Assembly (NCBI GenBank): GCA_046952735.1
Contig: JBKUJR010000003.1
Coordinates: 37,510 to 101,509, forward strand
Origin: Egerieisoma sp046952735
GTDB lineage: Bacteria > Bacillota > Clostridia > UBA1212 > UBA1255
Reading direction: 5' to 3'
Length of the DNA stretch: 64,000 bases
Shown: positions 43,283 through 51,421 of the stretch, piece after piece
Layout of the letters: the number at the start of each line of letters is the position of its first letter
Position numbering within the stretch: the stretch's first letter is position 1
Program-made: the position numbers and the translations under genes
The notes under the pieces: generated by a model
Told to the model about the DNA's origin: nothing
Seen by the model: only the letters and a program-made list of their open reading frames with translations
Database searches by the model: none

Positions 43283-43810
43283 ATGGAGCGGATTTTACTG
43301 CATATCTGCTGCGGCCCCTGCAGCTTGTATTGCATCGACGATCTCGTAAAATCTTTCCCGGGAGAAATCACGGGCTATTTTGCCAATCCCAATATCCATC
43401 CGTACGACGAATGGATGCGCAGAAGAGGGTCCTCGGAAGCGGCCTGCGCGGCGAAGGGCATCCCGCTTCTGACGTCCGGGGAGTATGATTTCCAAAGATG
43501 GGCGAATTTCGAAAGTTGTCGTGCAGGCCGCTGTAAAATGTGCTATACTGTAAGAGCTATGCTGACCGCACGGAAAGCGGCTGAACTGGAATATAAATAT
43601 TTTACGAGCACCCTGTTTGTAAGTCCCTATCAGAATCATGAGCAGATGAAAGAAATTTTCGGGCAGGCCGGCCGGAGCTGCGGAGTAGAATTTTTATATT
43701 GCGACTTCAGATCGGGCTTCCGGGAAGGACAGCGCCAGGCGCGGGAACTCGGCCTTTACCGGCAGAAATACTGCGGCTGCATTAAATCATTTTACGGAGA
43801 ATCGTTATGA
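43283..43810 (+). CDS. queH: Epoxyqueuosine reductase QueH
   Basis: Reduces epoxyqueuosine to queuosine in tRNA, the final step, replacing the unrelated QueG. The 175-aa protein has the QueH cysteine pattern: HICCGPC (Cys 9, 10, 13), RCKMC (Cys 84, 87) and the C-terminal KYCGCIKS, which bind a [4Fe-4S] cluster and metal. NPNIHPYDEWMRR is also typical. It follows ruvC by 5 bases and overlaps lepB by 4. Confidence 0.95.
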   Translation: MERILLHICCGPCSLYCIDDLVKSFPGEITGYFANPNIHPYDEWMRRRGSSEAACAAKGIPLLTSGEYDFQRWANFESCRAGRCKMCYTVRAMLTARKAAELEYKYFTSTLFVSPYQNHEQMKEIFGQAGRSCGVEFLYCDFRSGFREGQRQARELGLYRQKYCGCIKSFYGESL

Positions 43811-44538
43811 AGGAAAATGAAGAACAAATAAATGAACTTTCGGAATCCCCGGCGGAATCCCTTCCGGAAACTCCCGCCCCGGCGGAAGAAAATGTTCCCG
43901 ATGCGGAACCTGCGGCGCAGCCGCCGCAGCCGCCGGAGAAGAAACATATCATCAAAAATAAGGTTGTGAGAGAGATTTTAAGCTGGGTATTGACGATCGT
44001 ACTCGCGATGCTGATCGCGATTATTATCAACACCTATTTCTTCCGGATCAGCAGAGTTTCCGGCGACTCGATGAAGCAGACGTTTCACACCAACGATATC
44101 GTATATATTTCGCGGGCCCCCTATCTTTTCGGAGACGTAAAGAAAAACGATATTGTGATTTTCGATTCCTCCTTCCAGGAACGGAGTTTTCTGATGGAAG
44201 TCCGGGAGGCATTCAAGTATAACGTAATTTCCTATAAGCTGTTTCATGTGGCGCAGCCTACGAATTATTACATCAAACGCGTAATTGCCGTAAGCGGAGA
44301 TACGGTTCAGATCAAAGAAGACGGCGTCTATGTAAACGGCACGCTTTTGGAGGAACCGTACGTCAATCCGGAGGAAACGCCGCGGTATACGAATGTCTCT
44401 GATTCTCTGAAAAACGGCGTGACGGTGCCCACAGGTAAAATATTTGTCATGGGGGACAACCGGAACCACAGCACCGACAGCCGCATGATCGGATTTGTGC
44501 CGGAAGGCGACATCATCGGAAAAGTAATCGGAGGCTGA
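43807..44538 (+). CDS. lepB: Signal peptidase I with acidic, proline-rich N-terminal extension
   Basis: Removes signal peptides from secreted proteins. One membrane span (VLTIVLAMLIAIIINTYFF) follows a ~45-residue acidic Glu/Pro/Ala-rich cytosolic N-terminus. The catalytic Ser 88 is in SGDSMKQTF and the general-base Lys 157 in YYIKRVIAVSGDT. The C-terminal box is GDNRNHSTDSR. All catalytic elements are present. The N-terminal extension is longer than in classical gram-positive SipS-type enzymes (~185 aa). Confidence 0.95.
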   Translation: MKENEEQINELSESPAESLPETPAPAEENVPDAEPAAQPPQPPEKKHIIKNKVVREILSWVLTIVLAMLIAIIINTYFFRISRVSGDSMKQTFHTNDIVYISRAPYLFGDVKKNDIVIFDSSFQERSFLMEVREAFKYNVISYKLFHVAQPTNYYIKRVIAVSGDTVQIKEDGVYVNGTLLEEPYVNPEETPRYTNVSDSLKNGVTVPTGKIFVMGDNRNHSTDSRMIGFVPEGDIIGKVIGG

Positions 44539-44539
44539 A

Positions 44540-45232
44540 ATGGAGAAAAGGCTGATCTTGATTGCGGCAACGAAGAACCCGCATAAGATAGGGGAATTCC
44601 GCGAGATTTTTTCCGCTGTGTATGGCGATGGATTCGAAGTACTTTCGGAAGAAGAAGCGGTACGGGAATTTTCCCAAACAACAGGAGCCGGGTATGTTCC
44701 TCCGGAAGAAACGGGGAAGACCTTCGCAGCGAATGCGTTTTTGAAAGCCGCCGGAATTTACCGTTTTTTGGAATTGCCTTTGCGATGCGCTGCGGATACC
44801 GAATTTTTGATCGTTGCGGATGATTCGGGCCTTTGCGTCGACGCGCTGAACGGCGCGCCTGGCGTGTTGTCCGCCCGCTATGCCTCTCAGGACGGAAAGA
44901 ACGCCGGCGATGCGGAAAACGTAAAAAAATTGCTGCGCGAAATGGAAACGGTTCCGGACGGAAAAAGAAACGCTTCGTTTGTGTGCGCGATTTCCGCAAT
45001 TCTGCTCCGCAGCGCCGACCGGCCGATCGAGCTTCTGAATGCGCAGGGCCATCTGCCTGGTATCATTTCCCGGGAGCCGCACGGCAGCCACGGTTTTGGC
45101 TATGATCCGGTTCTGTATCTGCCGGAATATGGTAAATGTGTGGCGGAGCTGGACCCGGAATGCAAGAACCGTATCAGTCACAGGGGGAAAGCGCTCAGAC
45201 AGCTGGCCTATAAATATTATGGTACGAATTAA
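44540..45232 (+). CDS. rdgB: XTP/dITP pyrophosphatase (RdgB/HAM1 family)
   Basis: Hydrolyses non-canonical purine triphosphates to prevent their incorporation. Motifs: AATKNPHKIGEFREIF, TFAANAFLKA, VADDSGLCVDALNGAPGVLSARYA, and HGSHGFGYDPVLYLPEYGK with ISHRGKAL. At 230 aa it is ~30 longer than usual owing to insertions around residues 45-60 and 75-90 (RFLELPLRCAADTEF). It starts one base after the lepB stop. Confidence 0.93.
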   Translation: MEKRLILIAATKNPHKIGEFREIFSAVYGDGFEVLSEEEAVREFSQTTGAGYVPPEETGKTFAANAFLKAAGIYRFLELPLRCAADTEFLIVADDSGLCVDALNGAPGVLSARYASQDGKNAGDAENVKKLLREMETVPDGKRNASFVCAISAILLRSADRPIELLNAQGHLPGIISREPHGSHGFGYDPVLYLPEYGKCVAELDPECKNRISHRGKALRQLAYKYYGTN

Positions 45233-46373
45233 ACGGTGCGGAACATACGACAAAGAAATCGTTTTGGAGGCCGTCCGGGAAATTTTTACGTCCTGCGGCG
45301 TTTTGAATGGCGTAGAGGGCCTGACAGTGGCGGTAAAGCCCAACCTGGTTTCGAAAAAGAAGCCGGAGTGCGCGGCGACGACGCATCCGTCTCTCGTGTG
45401 GGCTGTCTGTAAATTATGCCGCGAAGCCGGCGCAAAAGCGGTGATTGCGGAAAGCCCCGGCGGTTTTTATGATACGGGCGCGCTGCGTTCTGTCTATAAA
45501 GTGTGCGGAATCGAGGCCGCGGCGCGGGAGAGCGATGCGGAGCTCAATTTCGACACCTCAGAAACACAGGTGGAAAACCCGAACGGAAAATATCTGAAGA
45601 AGCTGAAAATCCTGACGCCGCTTGCAAAGGCCGACAGGATTATCAATATTGCCAAGCTGAAGACGCACGGCATGATGGCCTACACAGGAGCCGTGAAAAA
45701 TATGTTCGGCGCGATCGCCGGTCTGGAAAAAGCCGAATATCATTTGCAGCTTTCCGATTACGATGAATTTGCAAACTGTATCATCGACATTTTTCAGGCG
45801 GTTCGCCCATCATTCAGCCTCATCGACGCCGTGGTGGGTATGCATAAAGACGGACCTACGGCGGGGGAACCGTATCCGCTGGGTACGATTTTAGGCGGCG
45901 CGGACGCGTTCGAGCTGGACATGGCCGGCGCGGATTTGATCGGCGCGGATTACCGCCGGATCCCGGTGCTGCGCTGCGCAGTGGAGCGCGGCCTTGTAAA
46001 ACCGGAGCCGGAGCGGATTTCTTTTTCCGGAGATCCGCTGATGCGCGCGGAGAATTTTGTGATCAAATATAACGATTCGCTCAAAAAGCTGCACTTTGCG
46101 GACGGAATTTTCGGGCAAATCCTTTCCGGCGCGATCCGGCCGCGCCCGGTATTTGATAAAAAGCTCTGCCGGGGCTGCGGCGAATGCGTCAAATGCTGTC
46201 CGGCAAAGGTCATCACGCTGGCGCAGCCGCAGAAAGGGCAGGACGTCCGCAATTCTTACGCGAAGGTCGATTTGTCCGCTTGCATCCGCTGCTATTGCTG
46301 CCAGGAGCTTTGCCCTTTCAAAGCAGTGCAGATTCAGCGCCCGCTTTTGAACCGGCTGCTGATTCGAAGATAA
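45219..46373 (+). CDS. DUF362 protein with C-terminal 2x[4Fe-4S] ferredoxin domain
   Basis: A 384-aa protein. The N-terminal ~300 residues are a DUF362 domain (VAVKPNLVSKKKPECAATTHPSLVWAV, AKLKTHGMMAYTGAVKNMFGAI, LIDAVVGMHKDGPTAG). The C-terminus has two ferredoxin motifs, CRGCGECVKCCPAKVI and CIRCYCCQELCPFKAV. The role of such proteins is not established; they are common in anaerobes. The start ATG 45219 overlaps the rdgB stop. The open frame runs upstream inside rdgB but is not protein-like there. Confidence 0.9.
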   Translation: MVRIKRCGTYDKEIVLEAVREIFTSCGVLNGVEGLTVAVKPNLVSKKKPECAATTHPSLVWAVCKLCREAGAKAVIAESPGGFYDTGALRSVYKVCGIEAAARESDAELNFDTSETQVENPNGKYLKKLKILTPLAKADRIINIAKLKTHGMMAYTGAVKNMFGAIAGLEKAEYHLQLSDYDEFANCIIDIFQAVRPSFSLIDAVVGMHKDGPTAGEPYPLGTILGGADAFELDMAGADLIGADYRRIPVLRCAVERGLVKPEPERISFSGDPLMRAENFVIKYNDSLKKLHFADGIFGQILSGAIRPRPVFDKKLCRGCGECVKCCPAKVITLAQPQKGQDVRNSYAKVDLSACIRCYCCQELCPFKAVQIQRPLLNRLLIRR

Positions 46374-46399
46374 AACAAAGAAAGATATAGGAAAAACGT

Positions 46400-46909
46400 A
46401 TGAATGGACTCAATATTGTGCTGGTAGAACCGGAAATCCCTCAGAACACAGGAAATATCGTGCGTACCTGCGGCGGGATCGGCGCGCATCTGCATCTTGT
46501 GCGCCCGCTTGGCTTTGAAATAACGGACAGGCACCTCAAGCGCGCCGGGCTCGATTACTGGCATCTCGTAGACATTACATATTACGATAGTTTTCAGGAG
46601 GTATCGGACAAATATGCCCCCGCGCATTCGTTCTACTATTGTACGACCAAAGGCGCCAGGCGCCATACGGACGTACGGTACAGGGACGGCGATTTTTTAG
46701 TATTCGGGAAAGAAAGCCGCGGCCTTCCCGAGAATTTGCTGGCCGCGCATTATGAAACCTGCATCCGGATTCCGATGCGTCCCGATTTCCGGTCTCTGAA
46801 TTTGAGCAATGCCGTAGCTGTCGTCGCGTTCGAAGCGATGCGGCAGCTTGATTTTACGGGTCTGGAAGACACGGGACGCCTCACCGGGAGGAAAGAATTT
46901 CTAAATTAA
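46400..46909 (+). CDS. trmL: tRNA (cytidine/uridine-34-2'-O)-methyltransferase TrmL
   Basis: A SPOUT-fold enzyme that 2'-O-methylates the wobble base of leucine tRNAs. The 169-aa protein has LNIVLVEPEIPQNTGNIVRTC, LVFGKESRGLPENLL-type motif 2 (FLVFGKESRGLP) and IRIPM..FRSLNLSNAVAVVAFEA, the SAM-binding knot. It is convergent with rsmI with a 4-base overlap. Confidence 0.95.
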   Translation: MNGLNIVLVEPEIPQNTGNIVRTCGGIGAHLHLVRPLGFEITDRHLKRAGLDYWHLVDITYYDSFQEVSDKYAPAHSFYYCTTKGARRHTDVRYRDGDFLVFGKESRGLPENLLAAHYETCIRIPMRPDFRSLNLSNAVAVVAFEAMRQLDFTGLEDTGRLTGRKEFLN

Positions 46910-47760
46910 GAAAGCGTTTCTTTCCTTTCTTCATACATCGCGTACGCCTGGTTTTTTGAAATCCCCAATTCCGTTGCGGCTTCCTTTAACGCCTCGTTTT
47001 TACTTTTGCGCAGACCGCCATCCAACGCCTCTTTCAAAATTCTCTCCGTTTTTTGATAGACCTCTTCCGGACTGACCGTTTCGCCGGCAAGCTCCCCGCC
47101 CGCGCCTTCGATGACAATCACAAACTCGCCTCTGGGCTCCTGCGCGGTAAAATGTGCGATCTGCTCTGCGGGAGTCCCGCGCCGGATTTCTTCATACGTT
47201 TTTGTCAGCTCGCGGCAAACCGCGGTTTGCCGCCCGGGAACGGTTTCCCGTAACAGTTCCAGCGTCTTCAAAAGGCGGTGCGGCGCTTCGTAAAGGACTA
47301 CCGTCCGTTTCTCAGCGGCGATCATTTTCGCAAATTCCATCCGGTTTTTATTCTCGGTTCCGATGAAACCTTCAAAGACGAATTTGTCTGTGGGCAGTCC
47401 GGAAAGTACAAGCGCCATGATCCCTGCCACCGGCCCGGGCGCCATCGAAACAGGGATTCCCGCTTCTGCGGCGGCTTTGACCAGATCGGCGCCGGGATCC
47501 GAAATCCCCGGCGTGCCGGCATCGGATACAAGCGCGATCGTTTCGCCTCTTTGCAGCTTTTCAAGCAGCATGGGGCCGCGGCTCGCCTTGTTATGCTCAT
47601 AATAAGAAATGAGCGGCCTTTTGATTTGAAAATGCGACAGGAGCTTCTGCGTATGCCGCGTATCCTCTGCGGCGATCAGATCACAGCCGGAAAGGATTTC
47701 CAGCGCACGGGCGGAAATATCTCCTAAATTCCCGATAGGGGTAGCGACGACATACAGCAT
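46906..47760 (-). CDS. rsmI: 16S rRNA (cytidine1402-2'-O)-methyltransferase RsmI
   Basis: A tetrapyrrole-methylase-fold enzyme that modifies the ribosomal P site. Signatures are LYVVATPIGNLGDISARALEIL, AAEDTRHTQKLL, SDAGTPGISDPG and a C-terminal helical domain. Length (284 aa) is standard. Its start is directly next to the stop of the TrmN6-like gene, so the two form an operon, as is usual in Firmicutes. Confidence 0.95.
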   Translation of the reverse strand: MLYVVATPIGNLGDISARALEILSGCDLIAAEDTRHTQKLLSHFQIKRPLISYYEHNKASRGPMLLEKLQRGETIALVSDAGTPGISDPGADLVKAAAEAGIPVSMAPGPVAGIMALVLSGLPTDKFVFEGFIGTENKNRMEFAKMIAAEKRTVVLYEAPHRLLKTLELLRETVPGRQTAVCRELTKTYEEIRRGTPAEQIAHFTAQEPRGEFVIVIEGAGGELAGETVSPEEVYQKTERILKEALDGGLRKSKNEALKEAATELGISKNQAYAMYEERKETLS

Positions 47761-48474
47761 TTATTTTACCTCGATTCCTTTCTCGATCACTAAATTTTTA
47801 CCGCCGAATAAAACCGCGCGAAGCAGAAATAAGATCGGGCGGGCATGAATGTCGGAGTAAACGAAACGCAGCTCTTTGGGTTCGAGCCGGCAGGCCCGCA
47901 GCGCTTCTATTGCATCCGCAAGCCGTTCAGGGCGGTTCACCATGATAAAATCGCCTCTGCTTTTTAAAAGAAAGGCGGCGTTTTCCACGATATCGGAAAG
48001 CGTGCAGGTACTTTCGTGGCGTGCGATATTCAGGCGGTCGCTGCCGCACGGAATCCCCGCGCCCAGCCTCTTATACGGCGGATTTGTCACGACCGTGTCG
48101 AAGCTTCTCGGAGCGAACGTTTTCCTGGCGTTTTTGATATCGCCTTCTAAAATTCTGACGCGCCCCCGCTCTATGGCGCCGCTGTCCTCGTTGAGCAGGA
48201 CGCTGCGTTCTGCCAGCCCGGCCATTTCTTGCTGGAGCTCCAACCCGACCAGCTCCGCCGCTTCCGTTTTGGCGCTCAAAAGAAGCGGTAAAATGCCGGT
48301 ACCCGTGCCGATATCGAGCAATCGGCTCTCCTTTCCGACATATTTTGCAGCAAAATCAGAAAGAACCACGGCGTCGGTACCGTAACGGAAACAGCCTTTC
48401 TTCTGTATGATTTTTAAATTTGCCAGGCCCAGATCGTCGATCTGCTCGCCGGGCTGCATTGTTTCATAACACAT
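47761..48474 (-). CDS. tRNA1(Val) (adenine-37-N6)-methyltransferase-like protein (TrmN6/YfiC, YabB-like)
   Basis: A 237-aa SAM-dependent adenine N6-methyltransferase. It has the SAM motif LLDIGTGTGILPLLL and the catalytic NPPY (VVTNPPYKRLGAG), with the family-specific GCFRYGTDAVVLSDFA at the N-terminus. The N6-adenine chemistry follows from NPPY. The tRNA1(Val) target is inferred from the family. It is upstream of and adjacent to rsmI. Confidence 0.9.
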   Translation of the reverse strand: MCYETMQPGEQIDDLGLANLKIIQKKGCFRYGTDAVVLSDFAAKYVGKESRLLDIGTGTGILPLLLSAKTEAAELVGLELQQEMAGLAERSVLLNEDSGAIERGRVRILEGDIKNARKTFAPRSFDTVVTNPPYKRLGAGIPCGSDRLNIARHESTCTLSDIVENAAFLLKSRGDFIMVNRPERLADAIEALRACRLEPKELRFVYSDIHARPILFLLRAVLFGGKNLVIEKGIEVK

Positions 48475-48483
48475 TATTTTTGA

Positions 48484-48517
48484 GAATAAAAAAAGTTTGC
48501 GTTGCCTGCAAACTTTT
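48484..48517 (-). terminator. Rho-independent terminator of the ferredoxin gene
   Basis: On the minus strand, a 10-bp perfect stem (AAAAGTTTGC with GCAAACTTTT, at 48508-48517 and 48491-48500) and 7-base loop are followed by a run of T. Confidence 0.92.
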
Positions 48518-48551
48518 CATGAGCCTTTCTGTAAAATGGCAGAAGGAAAAC

Positions 48552-48722
48552 TTATTCCGCCTGTGCCGCTCCTACGGGGCATGCATCTGCGCAAGCGCCG
48601 CATTCGATACATTTTTCCGCATCGATTACGTATTTTCCGTCTCCCTCGCTGATTGCCTCTGTAGGACATGCTCCTGCGCAAGCGCCGCAGCTGATACAAT
48701 CATCATTGATAATATATGCCAT
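48552..48722 (-). CDS. 2x[4Fe-4S] ferredoxin
   Basis: A 56-aa clostridial-type electron carrier. Two complete cluster motifs, CISCGACAGACP (Cys 9, 12, 15, 19) and CIECGACADACP (Cys 38, 41, 44, 48), serve low-potential electron transfer in the cytosol. ATG 48722 is preceded by GGAGGTG. It is monocistronic, with its own promoter and terminator, as is common for the major ferredoxin of anaerobes. Confidence 0.97.
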   Translation of the reverse strand: MAYIINDDCISCGACAGACPTEAISEGDGKYVIDAEKCIECGACADACPVGAAQAE

Positions 48723-48757
48723 TTGATAGCACCTCCAATCCAAAATTTAACGCGCAT

Positions 48758-48787
48758 ATTCTAACATCAAATACGGCGTTCTGTCAA
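48758..48787 (-). promoter_or_regulatory. Ferredoxin promoter
   Basis: On the minus strand, a consensus TTGACA (48787-48782) and TAGAAT (48763-48758) with 18-base spacing, about 35 bases before the start codon. Confidence 0.7.
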
Positions 48788-48916
48788 ATAATTTGCATAT
48801 AAAAACGCTTTTCCGTTTTTTCTGCATTAATACTGCTGTTTCAGCCAAAAATGCGCGCTCGGTCCCTACGGAAAAATATCTCTGATTTTAAGAAAAATGT
48901 GTCAGAGAAACCTGCG

Positions 48917-48945
48917 TTGCAATTCCAAGGAAAAAAATATATAAT
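48917..48945 (+). promoter_or_regulatory. Promoter for the 48979 gene
   Basis: TTGCAA (48917-48922) and TATAAT (48940-48945) with 17-base spacing, about 34 bases before the ATG. Confidence 0.65.
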
Positions 48946-48978
48946 ATCCTGGAATACAAGTTATTCTGAAATGGAGCA

Positions 48979-49572
48979 ATGCGTGTGAAAGTTTATTGTT
49001 TTATCCCCGCGAAGGATGCGGAAGAAGTGATAGAATGCGGATTGAAGTTAAACGCCAGGCTTACGAAAACCATAAACCTGTACGGCACGCAGATCCCCTG
49101 CTTCGAAGCGTACCTGCATCCAAAAGACGGCTCCGGCTCGGCGCCGGATGACGTGCTTGTAAAAATATCGGTTCCTACAGGACGCGCGTATGTCGCGGAC
49201 CGATCGCTTTTGGGGGAGCTCGGAGACCTTTATGCGAAAAGTATTATCCCGGCGGACCAATATAAACTGGGAAAATACAGGAAACCGTGCTGCCTGATTG
49301 CCTGCACGATCCTTCCGGATATGATCGAACGGTATAATCCGGATCTGGACGAACCGCTTTTATACCAATCCTCCGAGCAGTTATACAGGGACAGCTTGTT
49401 TTATAAAACGGATGATCTGGCGCAGAGTTTTAAAGACGTTGCATTAAACGCATACTATAACATGAAAGCCGCGTCGGGCGAATATGCGGTGCAGTTCAAC
49501 GACGAATACGCCGCTTTTACCGACAGCGTGACGGGCGAAGTGATTGCGGTGGTAAAAACAAAATTCAATTAG
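48979..49572 (+). CDS. Conserved-looking protein of unknown function
   Basis: A 197-aa soluble protein I do not recognise. It has no signal peptide or membrane span. The N-terminal half alternates strands and helices (VKVYCFIPAKDAEEVIECGLKL, then AYLHPKDGSGSAPDDVLVKISVP), with a central KYRKPCCLIACTILPDMIERYNPDL. The second half is acidic (Tyr/Asp-rich). GGAG lies 5 bases before the ATG, and a good promoter precedes it. The N/Q-rich protein gene follows 14 bases later and is probably co-transcribed. Confidence 0.72.
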   Translation: MRVKVYCFIPAKDAEEVIECGLKLNARLTKTINLYGTQIPCFEAYLHPKDGSGSAPDDVLVKISVPTGRAYVADRSLLGELGDLYAKSIIPADQYKLGKYRKPCCLIACTILPDMIERYNPDLDEPLLYQSSEQLYRDSLFYKTDDLAQSFKDVALNAYYNMKAASGEYAVQFNDEYAAFTDSVTGEVIAVVKTKFN

Positions 49573-49586
49573 CAGAAAGGACCAGG

Positions 49587-49994
49587 ATGATGGCGCAGGA
49601 GAATAATCCCCAAAACACGAATGGCAGCAATACTGCAAATAATACCGGCAAGCCGAAGCACTACAACAATAAAAGATACGGATATAACAGTAAAACATAT
49701 CAGCAGCGGCCGCAGCGGGAGAACCGGCCGCAGCAGCACCAGTCTTCCCCGCAGGGAGCGCCCGAACGCAAAACGGAGCCTGCCGCAGTAAAAACGCAGC
49801 AGGAGAATCCCGGAAACAATCAGGGCGGAAACCAATATAATAAGAAAAACAATAATTTCCGCGGCGGACGACGCGAACGGCAGAACGTAAAGCTGGAAGA
49901 AACCGTTGACGATATCCGGCAGGATCTCAAGCGGATCGAAAAAGAAATTGAACTTGAAATCAAAGAGATCGGCGCGCTCAAACTCGGCCTGTAA
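49587..49994 (+). CDS. Asn/Gln/Arg-rich low-complexity protein with C-terminal coiled coil
   Basis: A 135-aa protein of unknown function. Residues 1-100 are disordered, dominated by Asn, Gln, Lys and Arg with RGG-like elements (FRGGRRERQ). Residues ~103-130 are a short charged coiled coil (EETVDDIRQDLKRIEKEIEL). The composition resembles bacterial RNA-binding or prion-like tails, but I can assign no family. A second ATG at 49590 is equally possible as the start (MMAQENN). It is preceded by AGAAAGGACC. Confidence 0.7.
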   Translation: MMAQENNPQNTNGSNTANNTGKPKHYNNKRYGYNSKTYQQRPQRENRPQQHQSSPQGAPERKTEPAAVKTQQENPGNNQGGNQYNKKNNNFRGGRRERQNVKLEETVDDIRQDLKRIEKEIELEIKEIGALKLGL

Positions 49995-50018
49995 CAGCTT
50001 CGGAAAGGTGGGCATCTG

Positions 50019-51008
50019 ATGAAACGGAACCTGATCGCCGGCACACATCTATCGGCGTTCCCTGTGATTCTCGGTACGGATTATTACGGGAAAACGATCC
50101 CGGAGGATACGGCTTGTCTGCTGATGGATACGTTCTGCGAGCGGGGCGGCAATCTGATCGATACGGCGCACGTATATTCCGATTATCTTCCGGGGGAAAA
50201 GCACATGAGCGAGAAAGTCATCGGGAGATGGCTGCGGAAGAGCGGTATGGACAAAGCGCTGGGGAATACGTTTTATATCGCGACAAAAGGCGGGTTCCCG
50301 GAGATCGGAGACATGCACGCTTCCCGGCTTTCTTTCCGGGAAGTACAAAGGGATCTCGAAGAAAGCCTCGACTGCCTGAAAATCGACTGCATTGATTTAT
50401 ATTGGCTGCATCGCGACAATCCTGCCGTTCCGGCGGAGGAAATTACGGAGTGGATGAATCTGTTTCTCCGCGAGGGGAAAATCAAGAGCTACGGATTTTC
50501 CAATTGGACGTCGCCGCGGATCGATGCCGCCTGCAGGTACGCCGTGCGCCGCGGCCTTGTGCCGCCTGCCGCGTCTCAGATCAGGTGGAGCCTTGCGGTC
50601 GCCACCCGCAATCAGCAGGAAGACGACACGCTGGTAGAAATGGATGCGACGGAATATAACTGGTATCGGCGCCGCAATTTTCCGGTTTTTGCTTTTTCCT
50701 CACAAGCGAAGGGGTTTTTCTCCAAAATCAGAAAAGAAAACGGCTCGTACTTCCTTCCGGAGGGAAAAGCCAAAACGCGTTATCTGAACGGGACCAATCT
50801 GCAAACATATGAAAAACTCCTGAAAATCGGTGAAAAATATCGCATTACCGTTGCGCAGGCCGCGCTCGCGTGGATGTTACATGCTCCGTTCCCCGTTTTT
50901 CCCATTGTCGGCTGCAAAACGAAAGAGCAGCTCACAGAGAGCCTGCAAGCGGCCGAATACGCCGATATTGAAGAATTTTTACAGCAAAGTAAAATATTTC
51001 AGGATTGA
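50019..51008 (+). CDS. Aldo/keto reductase
   Basis: A 329-aa NADPH-dependent oxidoreductase with a TIM-barrel fold. Motifs: GNLIDTAHVYSDYL with the catalytic Asp/Tyr, FYIATKGGFP with the Lys, CIDLYWLHRDNP with the His, and C-terminal FPIVGCKTKEQL for the cofactor phosphate. The residues of the catalytic tetrad are all visible. The substrate is unknown. AAAGGTGG lies upstream of the ATG. Confidence 0.92.
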   Translation: MKRNLIAGTHLSAFPVILGTDYYGKTIPEDTACLLMDTFCERGGNLIDTAHVYSDYLPGEKHMSEKVIGRWLRKSGMDKALGNTFYIATKGGFPEIGDMHASRLSFREVQRDLEESLDCLKIDCIDLYWLHRDNPAVPAEEITEWMNLFLREGKIKSYGFSNWTSPRIDAACRYAVRRGLVPPAASQIRWSLAVATRNQQEDDTLVEMDATEYNWYRRRNFPVFAFSSQAKGFFSKIRKENGSYFLPEGKAKTRYLNGTNLQTYEKLLKIGEKYRITVAQAALAWMLHAPFPVFPIVGCKTKEQLTESLQAAEYADIEEFLQQSKIFQD

Positions 51009-51091
51009 TTCTTTTTGAAAAATTCTATATAATATTTCTATAAATTCGATACGGGTCGGAAACGTATTTTATGGAAACAGGAGGAATCGGT

Positions 51092-51418
51092 ATGAAACTG
51101 ATCATTGCAATTGTCCATGACGACGATGCGTCGCGCGTTATGGAAGAATTAAACAATCAAGGATTCCGCGTCACGCGGATGTGTTCTTCGGGCGGCTTCC
51201 TGAAAGCCGGCAATACGACGCTGCTGATCGGCGTAGACGAAGAAGGCGTAGATAAAGTGCTATCGATTATAGAAAGCAAATCAAAAACAAGAAAGGAAAC
51301 GGTAAATACGGCGATGACGTCGGCTGCTTCGATGGGATACATGTCTTATCCGATCGAAGTAACGGTTGGCGGCGCCACGGTATTCGTGATCGATATCGAC
51401 CGGTTTGTGAAATTCTGA
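51092..51418 (+). CDS. darA: Cyclic-di-AMP receptor DarA/PstA (DUF970)
   Basis: A PII-like trimeric protein that binds c-di-AMP. The 108-aa sequence (MKLIIAIVHDDDASRVMEEL, RVTRMCSSGGFLKAGNTTLLIG, and C-terminal IEVTVGGATVFVIDIDRFVKF) matches the family throughout. AGGAGG is 7 bases before ATG 51092. In Firmicutes darA usually lies in a tmk-darA-holB-ricT cluster. Here holB and ricT follow immediately but tmk is not adjacent. Confidence 0.96.
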   Translation: MKLIIAIVHDDDASRVMEELNNQGFRVTRMCSSGGFLKAGNTTLLIGVDEEGVDKVLSIIESKSKTRKETVNTAMTSAASMGYMSYPIEVTVGGATVFVIDIDRFVKF

Positions 51419-51421
51419 TTT

